A stretch of 64,000 nucleotides of DNA, taken from the NCBI RefSeq assembly GCF_001427905.1, contig NZ_LMEF01000006.1, positions 1-64,000 on the forward strand, read 5' to 3'. This stretch comes from Flavobacterium sp. Root420. Its GTDB lineage: Bacteria; Bacteroidota; Bacteroidia; Flavobacteriales; Flavobacteriaceae. The notes under the pieces are model-generated. The model saw only the letters and a program-made list of their open reading frames with translations, was not told the origin of the DNA and did no database searches. A program made the translations under genes and the position numbers. Shown here one piece after another: positions 1 to 8,713 of the stretch (positions within the stretch are counted from its first letter, which is position 1; each line of letters opens with the position of its first letter).

Positions 1-47
1 AAACGCTTACAACGGATCTTTTTAAATCCCGTTATAAGCGTTTTTTT
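1..47 (+). terminator. Rho-independent terminator
   Basis: The arms at 1-9 and 35-43 pair, and the inner arms at 11-15 and 29-33 extend the stem past one mismatch. A run of seven T follows at 41-47. It most likely ends a plus-strand gene lying left of the window. Confidence 0.7.
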
Positions 48-135
48 GTTGTCTAAAAAATAAACCTGATTAAAATAAGGGATGTTTTTCAGTGCCCTCC
101 TATAACGGATGCCTTTTTTATTTCTGCTTTATGTC

Positions 136-1215
136 TTATATCGCATTTGAATAAATGTTTAATTTTCCATTATTCAAAATTGAATTTATAGTTTTTAAAT
201 AATCCTTATTTGTATATAAATTAACATCTATTCCAATACTGCAATTGTCATAAGGTCCATATTTTTTTAGGTTTGAAACAGAAAACAATCCGATTGTTGG
301 AGTTTGTACAGCACTTGACAAATGCATAATACCGCTATCTGCACCAATAAATAAATCAGTATTAGCGATTACAGATCCTATTTCGCGAATATCTTTACTA
401 TAAAATGCCGGAGCTTTAAATCTTATTTGCGAAACATTCTCCACAGGTAAAATTTCAATGATATTATAGTTTGTATATTCTGTTGTGAGTTGTGTATAAA
501 AATTATCCCACCATTCCTCTGTTAAACATTTTTCTCCAGTTGCAAAGGTAAATATGCAAATTGTTCTTTTCTCATTTTTTATCAGGTTATATAAAACTTT
601 CCTGCCCTCAGTTATTTCAGCAGAAGATAATTTGAGATCTAATGGAGGTATAATTTTGTTGCTTTTTGGAAATCCAAGTTTGGTTAAATAATGGCGAAAA
701 TTATAAACAGGATATTTGGCTATATGAGCATAGTCTTTTTTTACAAATAGAGTTTCTTCATTTGAATCTCCATAAAATTTATATTTAGCATTTGAAAACT
801 GAACTGCTAAACGTCCTGAAGAAGAATTTTGATCGACATTGATCGCCATATCATAATTTTGTCTTTTTATCGAAATCCAGACATTAAGGTATTTTAGTAA
901 ATTTTTAAACGGCTTTTTAGGTAAATCGATTACCTTATCGATGCTTTCATAATTCTCAAAGATTATTGGAGCTAATGTTCCCTTAACAAACAAATCGACT
1001 TTACAATTTGGAAATATAGCGGTGACTTCCTGAATAAGAGGAGTGATCAATAATAGATTTCCTAATCTTCCATTTGGTCGACAGATAAGGATTCTTTTTA
1101 TAGCCGCTTTATCAGCTAAAACAATATCGTTCTGTAAGCTTGCTTTTCCAATATTCTTAGTAACACTGCGCATTAAACTGCGCCTAAAAACATTTACTTT
1201 TTTTAAAATACCCAT
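136..1215 (-). CDS. Glycosyltransferase family 9 (heptosyltransferase-like)
   Basis: A 359-residue protein with the two-lobed layout of ADP-heptose:LPS heptosyltransferases. The N-terminal lobe carries ICRPNGRLGNLLLITPLI (residues 44-61). The C-terminal lobe carries GADSGIMHLSSA followed by PTIGLFS, the usual nucleotide-sugar site of GT9 enzymes. No membrane segment is visible, so it probably acts on the inner face of the cytoplasmic membrane in LPS core or other surface glycan synthesis. About 40 basic residues precede the first lobe, which is longer than usual. It stands alone, with 257 bases of AT-rich DNA upstream. The family is secure; the sugar and acceptor cannot be told. Confidence 0.9.
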   Translation of the reverse strand: MGILKKVNVFRRSLMRSVTKNIGKASLQNDIVLADKAAIKRILICRPNGRLGNLLLITPLIQEVTAIFPNCKVDLFVKGTLAPIIFENYESIDKVIDLPKKPFKNLLKYLNVWISIKRQNYDMAINVDQNSSSGRLAVQFSNAKYKFYGDSNEETLFVKKDYAHIAKYPVYNFRHYLTKLGFPKSNKIIPPLDLKLSSAEITEGRKVLYNLIKNEKRTICIFTFATGEKCLTEEWWDNFYTQLTTEYTNYNIIEILPVENVSQIRFKAPAFYSKDIREIGSVIANTDLFIGADSGIMHLSSAVQTPTIGLFSVSNLKKYGPYDNCSIGIDVNLYTNKDYLKTINSILNNGKLNIYSNAI

Positions 1216-1472
1216 CTTATCGAATAACTTAAAGTATTATTAAATCTTTTTATTTAAATTCAAAAAAATCACAGTTTGAACTAGCTCAAAACTAGGCTCT
1301 ATTTTTTTTTAAAAGTAAATTCTTTGATTAAGCAATTATTACAATATTGTAAGCAAATGTTTCAACATTCACATTTCTAATTGCTTGGAAGATTTAAAAT
1401 TACGATAGCTATTTCGAGGACAGAAATATACTATACCGTTGACCAGTTAAACCAGACGACTACCCAATAAAC

Positions 1473-2267
1473 CTAGACGTTTATTGTAACGACATACCCT
1501 TCTGAACCACGAACATTAAAAACTGTTCCGTCTTCGAAAATTAAATACTGGCCTTTAATTCCCACTAATTTTCCACTGAAAGTAGGCGTTTTATCTAAGT
1601 TCAAACTGGCAATTTTTGCAGGATAATTTACAACAGGATAATTCAGCTCGAATAAATCATCGCTTTTAGTATAGAAGTATTCTTTTACTTCTAGTGGGAG
1701 CAAACTTTCCACTTCTGCTTTTTCAGCAATCAGATCAAAGGCAATTTCAGTGTCCTGAAGCATTTTTCTCCAATTGGTTTTGTCAGTATAATGATTTTTT
1801 AAAGAGACTTCGGTAATTCCGGCCAAATATCGATTTGGAACCTCAACAATAGCAATAGCACGTGTTGCACCCTGATCGATCCATCTGGTTGGAACCTGAG
1901 TTTTGCGTGTTACGCCCACTTTTATCTCAGTTGACAAAGCCAAATAAACGATATGAGGTTGCAATTGGACTTTTTCTTCATAAGCTAAATCACGATCTGC
2001 AATACCCAAATGAGCCGTACTCAATTCTGGCCTCATAATCCAATCTCCTACAGCTGGGCTTGAGTAAAAACAATCATAACAAAAACCTTGTCGGTAGATT
2101 TTTTTCTTTTTACTGCAATTCAAACATTGGAAACCTGTGCAATTAATTTCTATTTCTTTATTTAATAACTGGTTCATACTAAGAAAACTATCTTCAAAAA
2201 CCAGATAATACTGAATAGGATTTCCAATTTCTGTCTGCATTTTTGTAAGTACACCTTGATATGTCAT
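1473..2267 (-). CDS. DUF2797 family protein
   Basis: A 264-residue cytosolic protein. A cysteine cluster (C43, C48, C51, C63, C66) looks like a zinc ribbon, and is followed by IKVGVTRKTQVPTRWIDQGA. That segment recalls the GIY-YIG fold, where a small domain with a conserved Arg sits after a Y-[LI]-x-K-x-G strand; this resemblance is inference. The combination is typical of DUF2797 proteins, which are common in Bacteroidota and of unknown function. It diverges from the GH3-like gene. A 20-base inverted repeat lies close to the start of each of the two genes. Confidence 0.85.
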   Translation of the reverse strand: MTYQGVLTKMQTEIGNPIQYYLVFEDSFLSMNQLLNKEIEINCTGFQCLNCSKKKKIYRQGFCYDCFYSSPAVGDWIMRPELSTAHLGIADRDLAYEEKVQLQPHIVYLALSTEIKVGVTRKTQVPTRWIDQGATRAIAIVEVPNRYLAGITEVSLKNHYTDKTNWRKMLQDTEIAFDLIAEKAEVESLLPLEVKEYFYTKSDDLFELNYPVVNYPAKIASLNLDKTPTFSGKLVGIKGQYLIFEDGTVFNVRGSEGYVVTINV

Positions 2268-2270
2268 TGT

Positions 2271-2486
2271 ATTTTAGATTGCTGATTTTAGATTTTAGAT
2301 TTGCTCAGGATAGTGAACTTTTATTGTTAAAATTCCACTTTTGAACTGGAATCTTTACTTCAAATAGAATTGTTTTTTACAAAAAAACACTATTTTTGAT
2401 ACAAAGGCAAAGTTAATCTTTGTCTAATGATATTCAAATTTTAAATTCTCGATTTTTACAATAACATAAAATCAGCAATCTAAAAT
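2271..2486. repeat. Widely spaced inverted repeat in a divergent intergenic region
   Basis: ATTTTAGATTGCTGATTTTA at 2271-2290 is perfectly complementary to 2467-2486, with 176 bases between. Further TCTAAAATCTAAAATC-type copies follow at 2491-2506. One arm abuts the DUF2797 start and the other lies 25 bases before the GH3-like start. It looks like a dispersed flavobacterial intergenic repeat rather than a terminator. Confidence 0.7.
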
Positions 2487-2510
2487 CAATTCTAAAATCT
2501 AAAATCATTC

Positions 2511-4019
2511 ATGCCCGTATCAATCATTAACTCTTTCGCATCCTGGGTCCTCAAACAAAGGATTCACCAAATAGAACTTTTTCTTAAATATCCGAATGAA
2601 GTTCAGGAAGAGCTATTGCATAATTTATTGACCGCCTCCGAATACACTGTTATTGGGAAAAAATATGATTTTGCATCTATAAGTTCTTATCAAACTTTTG
2701 CTGAAAGAGTACCGATTGCGACTTATGAAGAATTGCAGCCTTTAATTGAACGTACACGTCAGGGTGAACAGGGCGTTTTTTGGGAAACTCCAATTAAGTG
2801 GTTTGCCAAATCGAGCGGAACAACCAATGCCAAAAGTAAATTTATTCCTGTAAGCAACGAAGCTTTAGAAGATTGCCATTATAAAGGAAGTAAGGATTTG
2901 CTTTGTTTGTATTTGAATAACAATGAAGATTCAGAGTTGTTTTTAGGGAAAAGTCTTCGCTTAGGGGGAAGCTCTCAGATTTACGAAAACAATAATACTT
3001 TTTTCGGCGATTTATCGGCAATCCTGATCGAAAACATGCCTATTTGGGCTGAATTTAGCAGTACGCCGAGCAGCAAAACTTCATTAATGAGTGAATGGGA
3101 AACCAAAATTGCTGCAATTATCAATGAAACAAAAACTGAAAACGTGACCAGTTTTGCCGGAGTTCCTTCCTGGATGCTGGTTTTAATGAATAAGGTTTTA
3201 GAAGATACGGGAAAGGGAAACCTGCTTGAACTTTGGCCAAATCTGGAAGTTTACTTTCATGGCGGCGTAAGTTTCTCTCCTTATAAAGAACAATACAAGA
3301 AAATATTGCCTAGCAAAGATTTTAAATACTACGAAATATACAATGCTTCTGAAGGTTTTTTTGCCATTCAGGATTTAAATAATTCCAGTGATTTATTGTT
3401 GATGCTGGATTATGGTATTTTCTACGAATTTATTCCGATGGATACTTTTGATACTCCAAACCAAAAAGTAATTCGTCTGGCCGATGTGGAATTGAATAAA
3501 AACTATGCCATTGTAATTACAACCAATTCTGGTTTATGGCGTTATTTAATTGGTGACACCGTTCGGTTTACTTCATTAAATCCGTACCGAATTAGAGTTA
3601 CAGGAAGAACCAAACATCATATTAATGTTTTTGGGGAAGAATTAATGGTGGAAAACACGGATGAGGCGATTGCCAAAGCGTGCCAGGTTACCCAAACCGA
3701 AGTTATCGATTATACAGTTGCTCCTATTTTTATGCAGGACAAAGAAAAAGGCGCACACGAATGGATGATCGAATTCAAGAAAAAACCGGCTGATGTTGGT
3801 CTTTTCCAAAAAATATTAGATGAAACCTTACAGACTTTAAACTCTGATTACGAAGCCAAACGTTATAACAATATGACATTAAATCCTTTGGTGATTAATG
3901 TGGCACGTGAGAATTTATTTTACGATTGGTTGAAGGAACGTGATAAATTGGGTGGACAACATAAGATTCCGAGACTTTCAAATCAGAGAGATTATTTGGA
4001 GCAGTTGAAGGAGATGTAA
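2511..4019 (+). CDS. GH3 auxin-responsive promoter family protein (acyl-adenylating)
   Basis: A 502-residue member of the GH3 branch of the ANL adenylating superfamily. The phosphate-binding loop SSGTTNAKSK is at residues 101-110. Later motifs include YEIYNASEGFFAIQD (the acyl-adenylate/ATP region) and LWRYLIGDTVRF, followed by the hinge region TGRTKHHINVFGEEL. Plant GH3 enzymes join amino acids to acyl hormones; bacterial members have no settled substrate. Length is normal for bacterial GH3 proteins and no signal peptide is present. It is followed after 73 bases by a broken DUF695-like gene. Confidence 0.92.
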   Translation: MPVSIINSFASWVLKQRIHQIELFLKYPNEVQEELLHNLLTASEYTVIGKKYDFASISSYQTFAERVPIATYEELQPLIERTRQGEQGVFWETPIKWFAKSSGTTNAKSKFIPVSNEALEDCHYKGSKDLLCLYLNNNEDSELFLGKSLRLGGSSQIYENNNTFFGDLSAILIENMPIWAEFSSTPSSKTSLMSEWETKIAAIINETKTENVTSFAGVPSWMLVLMNKVLEDTGKGNLLELWPNLEVYFHGGVSFSPYKEQYKKILPSKDFKYYEIYNASEGFFAIQDLNNSSDLLLMLDYGIFYEFIPMDTFDTPNQKVIRLADVELNKNYAIVITTNSGLWRYLIGDTVRFTSLNPYRIRVTGRTKHHINVFGEELMVENTDEAIAKACQVTQTEVIDYTVAPIFMQDKEKGAHEWMIEFKKKPADVGLFQKILDETLQTLNSDYEAKRYNNMTLNPLVINVARENLFYDWLKERDKLGGQHKIPRLSNQRDYLEQLKEM

Positions 4020-4092
4020 GATTTGTTTAAAAAAGTTTTTTTTATAGTATTTACAATCACATTATTAAAATCAGAATAAATCTGCAAAAAAC

Positions 4093-4523
4093 ATGGAATG
4101 GTTAACAACTCAAACAGAATATGAAGGAACTCCTTTACTTTTAAGAATTCCAAATTATAAAAATATCTGGGAATATCAATCAAAGTATCCTCAACTTATT
4201 TCCATAACTCACATTTTTGACTTTGTCAAAGAAAATGGATTACCTACATCTGAATACAATAAATCATTATTTGATTTTGACAATGAAGTAGTAAATATTT
4301 TTCAAGGAAAAAATAATTCCATTATTTTTTCCTTGAAACTTTTGGAGGAGCTAGAAATTATTGGTTTTTTGGAGAAGATTCAGAAGTCATTTCTACACTT
4401 TTCAATGATTTAAAAAATAAATATTCAGAGAAAAAATTAGAACTAGATTATCAAGATCATTCAGATTGGCGATTCCTAGAAGATTATCCTGTTCCATTGT
4501 ATAAAAAAATACTTAAAAATTAG
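4093..4523 (+). pseudogene. DUF695-like protein, broken by a one-base deletion
   Basis: The first reading frame (4093-4413) runs well to about residue 78 and then turns into an unrelated tail. A second frame picks up sensible protein from 4329 to the stop at 4521-4523, starting with GGARNYWFFGEDSEVISTLF. Adding one T to the T6 run at 4325-4330 joins the two into a continuous protein of about 143 residues. It starts MEWLTTQTEYEGTPLLLRIP and ends VPLYKKILKN. The W...DG.PL.LR start and the later G.R.YWF strand resemble DUF695 proteins; that family name is tentative. A sequencing error in the homopolymer would give the same picture. Confidence 0.7.
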
Positions 4524-4740
4524 CCACTAAACTTAATTCACATTTGGATAGCCACTAGCTTCAGCTAGTGGTACAAAATACAGCTACACATCTGGCTTTA
4601 GCCAAAATCTACATTGCTGTATAATTTGGCTAAAGCCTTGAATCACTCAAATTAATTTCCTCCAGCTAAAGCTGGAGGCTATTCAAAATAAATCTAATCT
4701 AAACTTATTTAAACCTCTATTTTCTTTTAACCGCTAATTC
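4524..4740. repeat. Cluster of short palindromes (REP-like)
   Basis: This gene-free stretch holds several imperfect hairpins with related words. One is CCACTAGCTTCAGCTAGTGG at 4552-4571. Two are GGCTTTAGCC-type units at 4594-4603 and 4628-4637, in opposite orientation. One is CCTCCAGCTAAAGCTGGAGG at 4659-4678. All share a GCT(T/A)(A/C)AGC core. This resembles repetitive extragenic palindromes mobilised by IS200-like RAYT transposases, but no such transposase is in the window. Confidence 0.7.
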
Positions 4741-4744
4741 CACT

Positions 4745-4840
4745 AAACCGCATGAGGGATAGAAGTGGAAATCCTTTTTGTTTTGCCTTTAAAAACAAAA
4801 AGATTGGAACGTATAGCCCGACCCGGAGGGGCATGTCCCA
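4745..4840 (-). ncRNA. Conserved flavobacterial structured element, possibly Flavo-1-like
   Basis: Read on the minus strand, the order is GGGCTATACG, then CAATC, then an 11-bp T-rich stem (plus-strand arms 4774-4784 and 4792-4802), then GGATTTCCACTTCTATCCCTC. A GGGACATGCCCCTCCGGGTC lead-in precedes it. A second element with the same order lies at 17205-17345. I associate this layout with a repeated flavobacterial intergenic element, perhaps the Flavo-1 RNA motif. The exact family and the functional strand were not verified. Confidence 0.5.
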
Positions 4841-4843
4841 AAT

Positions 4844-4881
4844 AAAAAACCTTAGTTCAAATTATGAGCTAAGGTTTTTTT
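4844..4881. terminator. Bidirectional terminator hairpin
   Basis: A 12-bp stem is formed by 4844-4855 (AAAAAACCTTAG) and 4869-4880 (CTAAGGTTTTTT), with a T-run on either strand. It can end both the plus-strand genes before it and serB on the minus strand. Confidence 0.8.
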
Positions 4882-4889
4882 ATTTTGAT

Positions 4890-4930
4890 TGTCGAACTTC
4901 TTGTGCGATTCTTCGTTCCTCAGAATGACA
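4890..4930. repeat. Dispersed intergenic repeat (TGTCATTCTGAGGAACGAAG family)
   Basis: On the minus strand it starts TGTCATTCTGAGGAACGAAG and ends near AAGTTCGACA. I recognise this as a sequence scattered through many Bacteroidota intergenic regions. It separates the terminator at 4844-4881 from the serB stop codon. Its function is unknown. Confidence 0.6.
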
Positions 4931-4951
4931 AACTTTATGTTTATTGATTTA

Positions 4952-6181
4952 TTACATCATATCAATATATCGATCATGATATCCTAAAAGATACAAAACT
5001 CCATCAAGACCTAAACTAGATATTGAAGTAGAAGCACTTTCTTTAACTTTTGGTTTGGCGTGAAAAGCGATTCCGAGGCCGGCCAGGTTTAGCATTGGCA
5101 AATCATTGGCGCCGTCTCCAACTGCAATGGTTTGGTTGATGTGAATACCTTCTTTTTCAGCAATGGCTTTTAGGTGTTCGGCTTTCTTTAAACCGTCTAC
5201 GATATCGCCTATATATTTTCCGGTTAATTTACCGTCTTTAATTTCTAATTGGTTGGCATGGACGTAATCGATCCCCAATTCTTTTTGCAGATATTCACCA
5301 AAATAGGTAAATCCTCCAGAGAGAATTGCAGTTTTGTAACCGTAATATTTTAAGGCTTTCATTAAACGATGTGCACCTTGTGTTATTGGTAAATTTTCGG
5401 CTACTTTTTGTAAAACTTCTTCACTCAAACCTTCTAACAACGCCATACGCTGTTTGAAACTTTCGTTGAAATCAATTTCGCCATTCATTGCAGATTCCGT
5501 GATCGCTCTTACCTGATCGCCTACTCCATTCAGTTCTGCCAATTCGTCGATTACTTCTGTTTGGATTAAAGTAGAATCCATATCAAAGCAAACCAGACGT
5601 CTGTTTCTTCTGTAGATATTATCTTCCTGGAAAGAAATATCGACATTCAATGTTCTGGAAATCTCCATAAAACTGGCTGTCATTAGAATCTTATTTACAA
5701 TTTCGCCTGTAACAGATAATTGAATACAAGAACGTGGATACTCTTCAAGATCAACGACAGAAGTTCTGCCTGTCAATCGAATAATTGAATCAATATTCAG
5801 GTTTTGGTCTGACATAATTTTAGTCACGGCAGCCAATTGAGATGCTGCGAGTTTTTCGCCTAAAATATTGATAATGTAACGTTGTTTCGATTGTGATTTT
5901 ACCCATACTTCATAATCTTCAATCGAAATGGGAATAAACTTAACTTTAATTTCTAATTCGTAAGCTTTAAACAACAAGTCTTTTAAAACAGGTGCAGAAG
6001 AAGAACCGGCTTCAATTTCGAATAAAATTCCTAAAGAAAGCGTGTCGTGAATATCGGCCTGGCCGATATCTAAAATATTAGCATCATAGGTCGCCAATAC
6101 AGCTGTTAAACCAGCAGTCACTCCTATTTTATCGTGTCCTGAAACTTTTAATAAAATAATCTCTTTATCTTCTATCGCCAT
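4952..6181 (-). CDS. serB: Phosphoserine phosphatase with N-terminal ACT domains
   Basis: It catalyses the last step of serine synthesis, removing phosphate from phosphoserine, in the cytosol. The 409-residue protein begins with two ACT-like regulatory domains (about residues 6-90 and 100-185). The second type of domain in this family often senses serine. A HAD phosphatase domain follows. HAD motif I DMDST is at 200-204 with nucleophile D200, motif II SGG is at 288-290, and motif IV GDGANDLP is at 355-362. Length and layout match the long SerB form found in Bacteroidota and mycobacteria. It is single and faces the repeat cluster downstream. Confidence 0.96.
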   Translation of the reverse strand: MAIEDKEIILLKVSGHDKIGVTAGLTAVLATYDANILDIGQADIHDTLSLGILFEIEAGSSSAPVLKDLLFKAYELEIKVKFIPISIEDYEVWVKSQSKQRYIINILGEKLAASQLAAVTKIMSDQNLNIDSIIRLTGRTSVVDLEEYPRSCIQLSVTGEIVNKILMTASFMEISRTLNVDISFQEDNIYRRNRRLVCFDMDSTLIQTEVIDELAELNGVGDQVRAITESAMNGEIDFNESFKQRMALLEGLSEEVLQKVAENLPITQGAHRLMKALKYYGYKTAILSGGFTYFGEYLQKELGIDYVHANQLEIKDGKLTGKYIGDIVDGLKKAEHLKAIAEKEGIHINQTIAVGDGANDLPMLNLAGLGIAFHAKPKVKESASTSISSLGLDGVLYLLGYHDRYIDMM

Positions 6182-6261
6182 TTTATCCTTATTGTTTTTG
6201 AAGCGACAAAAATCGGCAATCTATCGTTGATAAAAAAGGATATTGTTTGTTTTTTTATAAA

Positions 6262-6289
6262 CAAAAAGCACATAATCATGTGCTTTTTG
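6262..6289 (-). terminator. Terminator hairpin between a VOC gene and serB
   Basis: A perfect 12-bp stem CAAAAAGCACAT (6262-6273) and its complement (6278-6289) has a four-base loop, and a T-rich tract follows on the minus strand. It ends the transcript of the VOC gene at 6339-6785. Confidence 0.75.
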
Positions 6290-6338
6290 AATTAATTTAA
6301 CAAATATGCTCTGCTATTAAAATAACCTAACTTTTTAA

Positions 6339-6785
6339 TTATTTATTTGGTTCATTTTCATCAAAGTTTACCATCCAATTGATACCGAACTTATCGGTAA
6401 ACATTCCGAAATAAGCTCCCCAGAACGTTTTATCCATTGGCATAAAGACGTTTCCTCCTGCTGAAAGTCCATTGAAGATTCTATCTGCTTCTTCCTTACT
6501 TTCTACATTGACTGAAACTGAAAAGTTACCGCCAAATTTTACATCTCCGGATTGTTCGTTACTGTCGCTTCCCATTAAAATGGTGTTTCCAATTGGCAGT
6601 GAAACGTGCATAATTCGATTAGCATCTTTTTCTGATACTTCGGCGCAGCCTCCGTCTTCAGCGGCCGGCATATCTTTAAATTTTCCGATATAAGGAAATT
6701 CTCCTCCAAAAACTGATTTGTAAAATAGAAATGCTTCTTCGCAATTTCCATTAAAAACTAAATAGGGGTTTACTGATGTTGCCAT
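6339..6785 (-). CDS. VOC family protein (PhnB-like)
   Basis: A 148-residue protein of the vicinal oxygen chelate superfamily, PhnB / 3-demethylubiquinone methyltransferase-like branch. Typical marks are NPYLVFNGNCEEAFLFYKSV at residues 6-25, ILMGSD in the middle and the end FGINWMVNF, the usual Phe-Gly-xx-Trp tail of this branch. These proteins are small cytosolic dimers; most have no known substrate. It is the distal gene of a set of five alternating VOC and SRPBCC genes on the minus strand. Confidence 0.9.
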   Translation of the reverse strand: MATSVNPYLVFNGNCEEAFLFYKSVFGGEFPYIGKFKDMPAAEDGGCAEVSEKDANRIMHVSLPIGNTILMGSDSNEQSGDVKFGGNFSVSVNVESKEEADRIFNGLSAGGNVFMPMDKTFWGAYFGMFTDKFGINWMVNFDENEPNK

Positions 6786-6845
6786 GATATTTTGTTTTTT
6801 TGTTTGTTGTTTTAAATCTATATTCTTTCTTCTATTCTCTTTCCT

Positions 6846-7292
6846 CTATTTCTCAGAAAGCTCTTTTACTGTTTCCAATCCTTTTGGAAAAGCCTCTTTA
6901 AAATAATCAATATATTTTTCAACTACATCAACCTGAGCAACCAAATCTGTAAACTCATCGTCTGGTGTTAATCGATAGGTTTCCATAGCGCCGCTCCACT
7001 TTTGTGTTTCTTCGGTGACAGGCAATTCCTTGAAATCTTTTATTTCTCCCACATGCTTGAAAGCCATATATTCATTTGGAATTTTCTTTTCAATAATGCT
7101 ATTCATTCCTTCTCCGCTTGGAGACATAAAATGAATTTTATCGCCTTCATTCCAATCGCTTACTGCGTAAGATCCTTCGCAAAAAGCACCTGTCCATTTT
7201 TTATACGTTTCGTCATCCCATAAAACGGACCAAACTTTTTCTACAGGAGCTTTAATTCTAATTTTAAACTCTAATGTTTCAATTGTTTCCAT
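6846..7292 (-). CDS. SRPBCC domain protein (AHSA1-like)
   Basis: A 148-residue protein covering one START/Bet v1-like domain of the AHSA1 type. The opening strand FKIRIKAPVEKVWSVLWD is followed by YKKWTGAFCEGSYAVSDWNE, the classic W...F..GS...sdW.eG pattern. It should form a hydrophobic pocket; its ligand is unknown. Only two bases separate it from the upstream VOC gene stop, so the two are co-transcribed. It is one of two SRPBCC genes in this cluster. Confidence 0.88.
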   Translation of the reverse strand: METIETLEFKIRIKAPVEKVWSVLWDDETYKKWTGAFCEGSYAVSDWNEGDKIHFMSPSGEGMNSIIEKKIPNEYMAFKHVGEIKDFKELPVTEETQKWSGAMETYRLTPDDEFTDLVAQVDVVEKYIDYFKEAFPKGLETVKELSEK

Positions 7293-7294
7293 AA

Positions 7295-7702
7295 CTATGA
7301 TAATTTACTAAAATCCATATATAAAACATTCCAACGATGACCGTCTAAATCGGCAAAAGCACAGCCGTACATCCAGCCCTGGCTTTCGGCGGGCAAAGCA
7401 AAAACATTTGCTCCGGCTTCTGCAGCCTTTTTCGCTAATTCATCAACTTCTTCCTTACTTTCTGCATCAATTGAAATCAAAATTTCTGAACTCGATTGTG
7501 TATCTGTAAGCTTATTTTGAGAAAAACTGGCAAATAATGACTCTTCAAAAAGCATTACAACAAATTTTCCTTCGCCAACCACCATACAAGTTGAGCTTGG
7601 CGTGTCATGTTCTTCATTAAAAGAGAAACCTATTTTCGAAAAAAAAGCTTTTGATTTTGCCACCTCTTTTACCGGCAAATTCAACCATATTTGTTTTGTC
7701 AT
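7295..7702 (-). CDS. VOC family protein (glyoxalase-like)
   Basis: Taken from the internal Met at 7702, which gives 135 residues starting MTKQIWLNLPVKEVAKSKAF. The reading frame is open to 7756, but that stretch encodes an unrelated leader and contains a dispersed repeat, so the later start is preferred. Family marks are FFSKIGFSFN near the start and the ending FADLDGHRWNVLYMD, the DxxGHxW...YMD signature of this glyoxalase branch. It resembles the gene at 8303-8713 closely, suggesting local duplication. Confidence 0.9.
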   Translation of the reverse strand: MTKQIWLNLPVKEVAKSKAFFSKIGFSFNEEHDTPSSTCMVVGEGKFVVMLFEESLFASFSQNKLTDTQSSSEILISIDAESKEEVDELAKKAAEAGANVFALPAESQGWMYGCAFADLDGHRWNVLYMDFSKLS

Positions 7703-7730
7703 CTTTTTATTGTTTTTCGTTAAACATTTT

Positions 7731-7759
7731 TTTGCCACGAAGGCACTAAGACACAAAGC
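7731..7759. repeat. Dispersed intergenic repeat (TTGCCACGAAGGCACTAAGA)
   Basis: The sequence TTTGCCACGAAGGCACTAAG, continuing to ACACAAAG, sits between a VOC and an SRPBCC gene. I recognise this as a short repeat common in bacterial intergenic regions, especially Flavobacterium. It overlaps the non-genuine N-terminal extension of the VOC reading frame. Confidence 0.5.
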
Positions 7760-7810
7760 TTTTTTTTTAACCTCTGAACCTTTGTTACTATGCGCCTTTG
7801 AGCCTAAAAG

Positions 7811-8215
7811 CTAATTAGCTTCTGTGTAACTTTTAAAATTATCCAGAATTGCCTGCCAGCCTCCGCGTTGCATTTCTTCCGGATTTTGTGTTTCAGGATC
7901 AAAACTTTCAATTACTTCCACTCCGTTTGGTGTTTCTTTGAAAGTTATTTCAACCTTTCTTCCATCTGCCATAACGTATTCAATGACTTCGTTTTGTTTT
8001 ACCAAAGTATATTCTCCTTCAAAATCAAAACTCATGCTGCCATCTTTTGCTGCCATAGTCGATTTGAATTTTCCGCCTTCTCTCAAATCATTTTCTGCAA
8101 AAGGCGTGTGCCAGTCTGGCGACGCAAAACTCCATTTTGTAATGTGTTCAGGTGATGTCCAGAAATTCCAAACTTTATCTATTGAGGCGTTGATTGTGCT
8201 TTGTACTGTGATCAT
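7811..8215 (-). CDS. SRPBCC family protein (AHSA1-like)
   Basis: A 134-residue one-domain protein. The opening VQSTINASIDKVWNFWTSPE is followed by ITKWSFASPDWHTP and LREGGKF, which fit the AHSA1/polyketide cyclase-like group. The end EEMQRGGWQAILDNFKSYTE is the usual C-terminal helix. It is the second SRPBCC member of the alternating cluster and is not close enough to the one at 6846-7292 to be a recent copy. Function unknown. Confidence 0.9.
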   Translation of the reverse strand: MITVQSTINASIDKVWNFWTSPEHITKWSFASPDWHTPFAENDLREGGKFKSTMAAKDGSMSFDFEGEYTLVKQNEVIEYVMADGRKVEITFKETPNGVEVIESFDPETQNPEEMQRGGWQAILDNFKSYTEAN

Positions 8216-8302
8216 TATATTTTTATTATTTATTTGTTAATTGAATTGTTCTTTAAAATTCTGAATAACGATGCTGCAAAATTGTTCTTGCATCCCTTCA
8301 GA

Positions 8303-8713
8303 TTACATTTCAGTTGGAATCTGGCTTTCATCCATATAAAAAATCTCCCAATGATGTCCGTCCAAATCAAAAAAATCTCTTTGGTACATCCAGCCATAAT
8401 CTTTAGCTTCATTGTGTTTTGTACCACCAGCCTTAACAACCGCTGTCATAATCTCGTCAACCTTGTCTCTACTCTCAACAGAAATAGCGGCAATCATTTC
8501 TGTGCTTGTCGTTGTATCGCAAATTTGTTTTGGAGTAAATGTTTTAAAAAATTCTTCTAACAAAAGCATTGCAAATATATTTTCACCAATTATCAGGCAA
8601 GTTCCTTTTTCATTTGTGAATTTTGAGTCAAACGAAAAACCCAACTGCTTAAAAAATGATATCGACTTATTTAAATCTTTCACAGGAAGATTTAAGAAAA
8701 TTTTTGTTCCCAT
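8303..8713 (-). CDS. VOC family protein (glyoxalase-like)
   Basis: Taken from the Met at 8713, giving 136 residues starting MGTKIFLNLPVKDLNKSISF. The frame stays open to 8776, but those codons overlap the likely promoter box (TAAATTTG on the minus strand, plus-strand 8741-8748). Marks are FFKQLGFSFD, then FFDLDGHHWEIFYMDESQIP at the end. It is closely related to the protein at 7295-7702. It is the first gene of the minus-strand VOC/SRPBCC set and diverges from the GlxA-type regulator. Confidence 0.88.
   Translation of the reverse strand: MGTKIFLNLPVKDLNKSISFFKQLGFSFDSKFTNEKGTCLIIGENIFAMLLLEEFFKTFTPKQICDTTTSTEMIAAISVESRDKVDEIMTAVVKAGGTKHNEAKDYGWMYQRDFFDLDGHHWEIFYMDESQIPTEM

Noticed and set aside
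1216..1472. Gene or RNA in the gap upstream of the glycosyltransferase
   Set aside because: AT-rich sequence with no credible frame, no strong hairpin and no conserved word that I recognise.
4524..4740. CRISPR array
   Set aside because: The palindromes differ in sequence and spacing and there are no regular spacers or cas genes.
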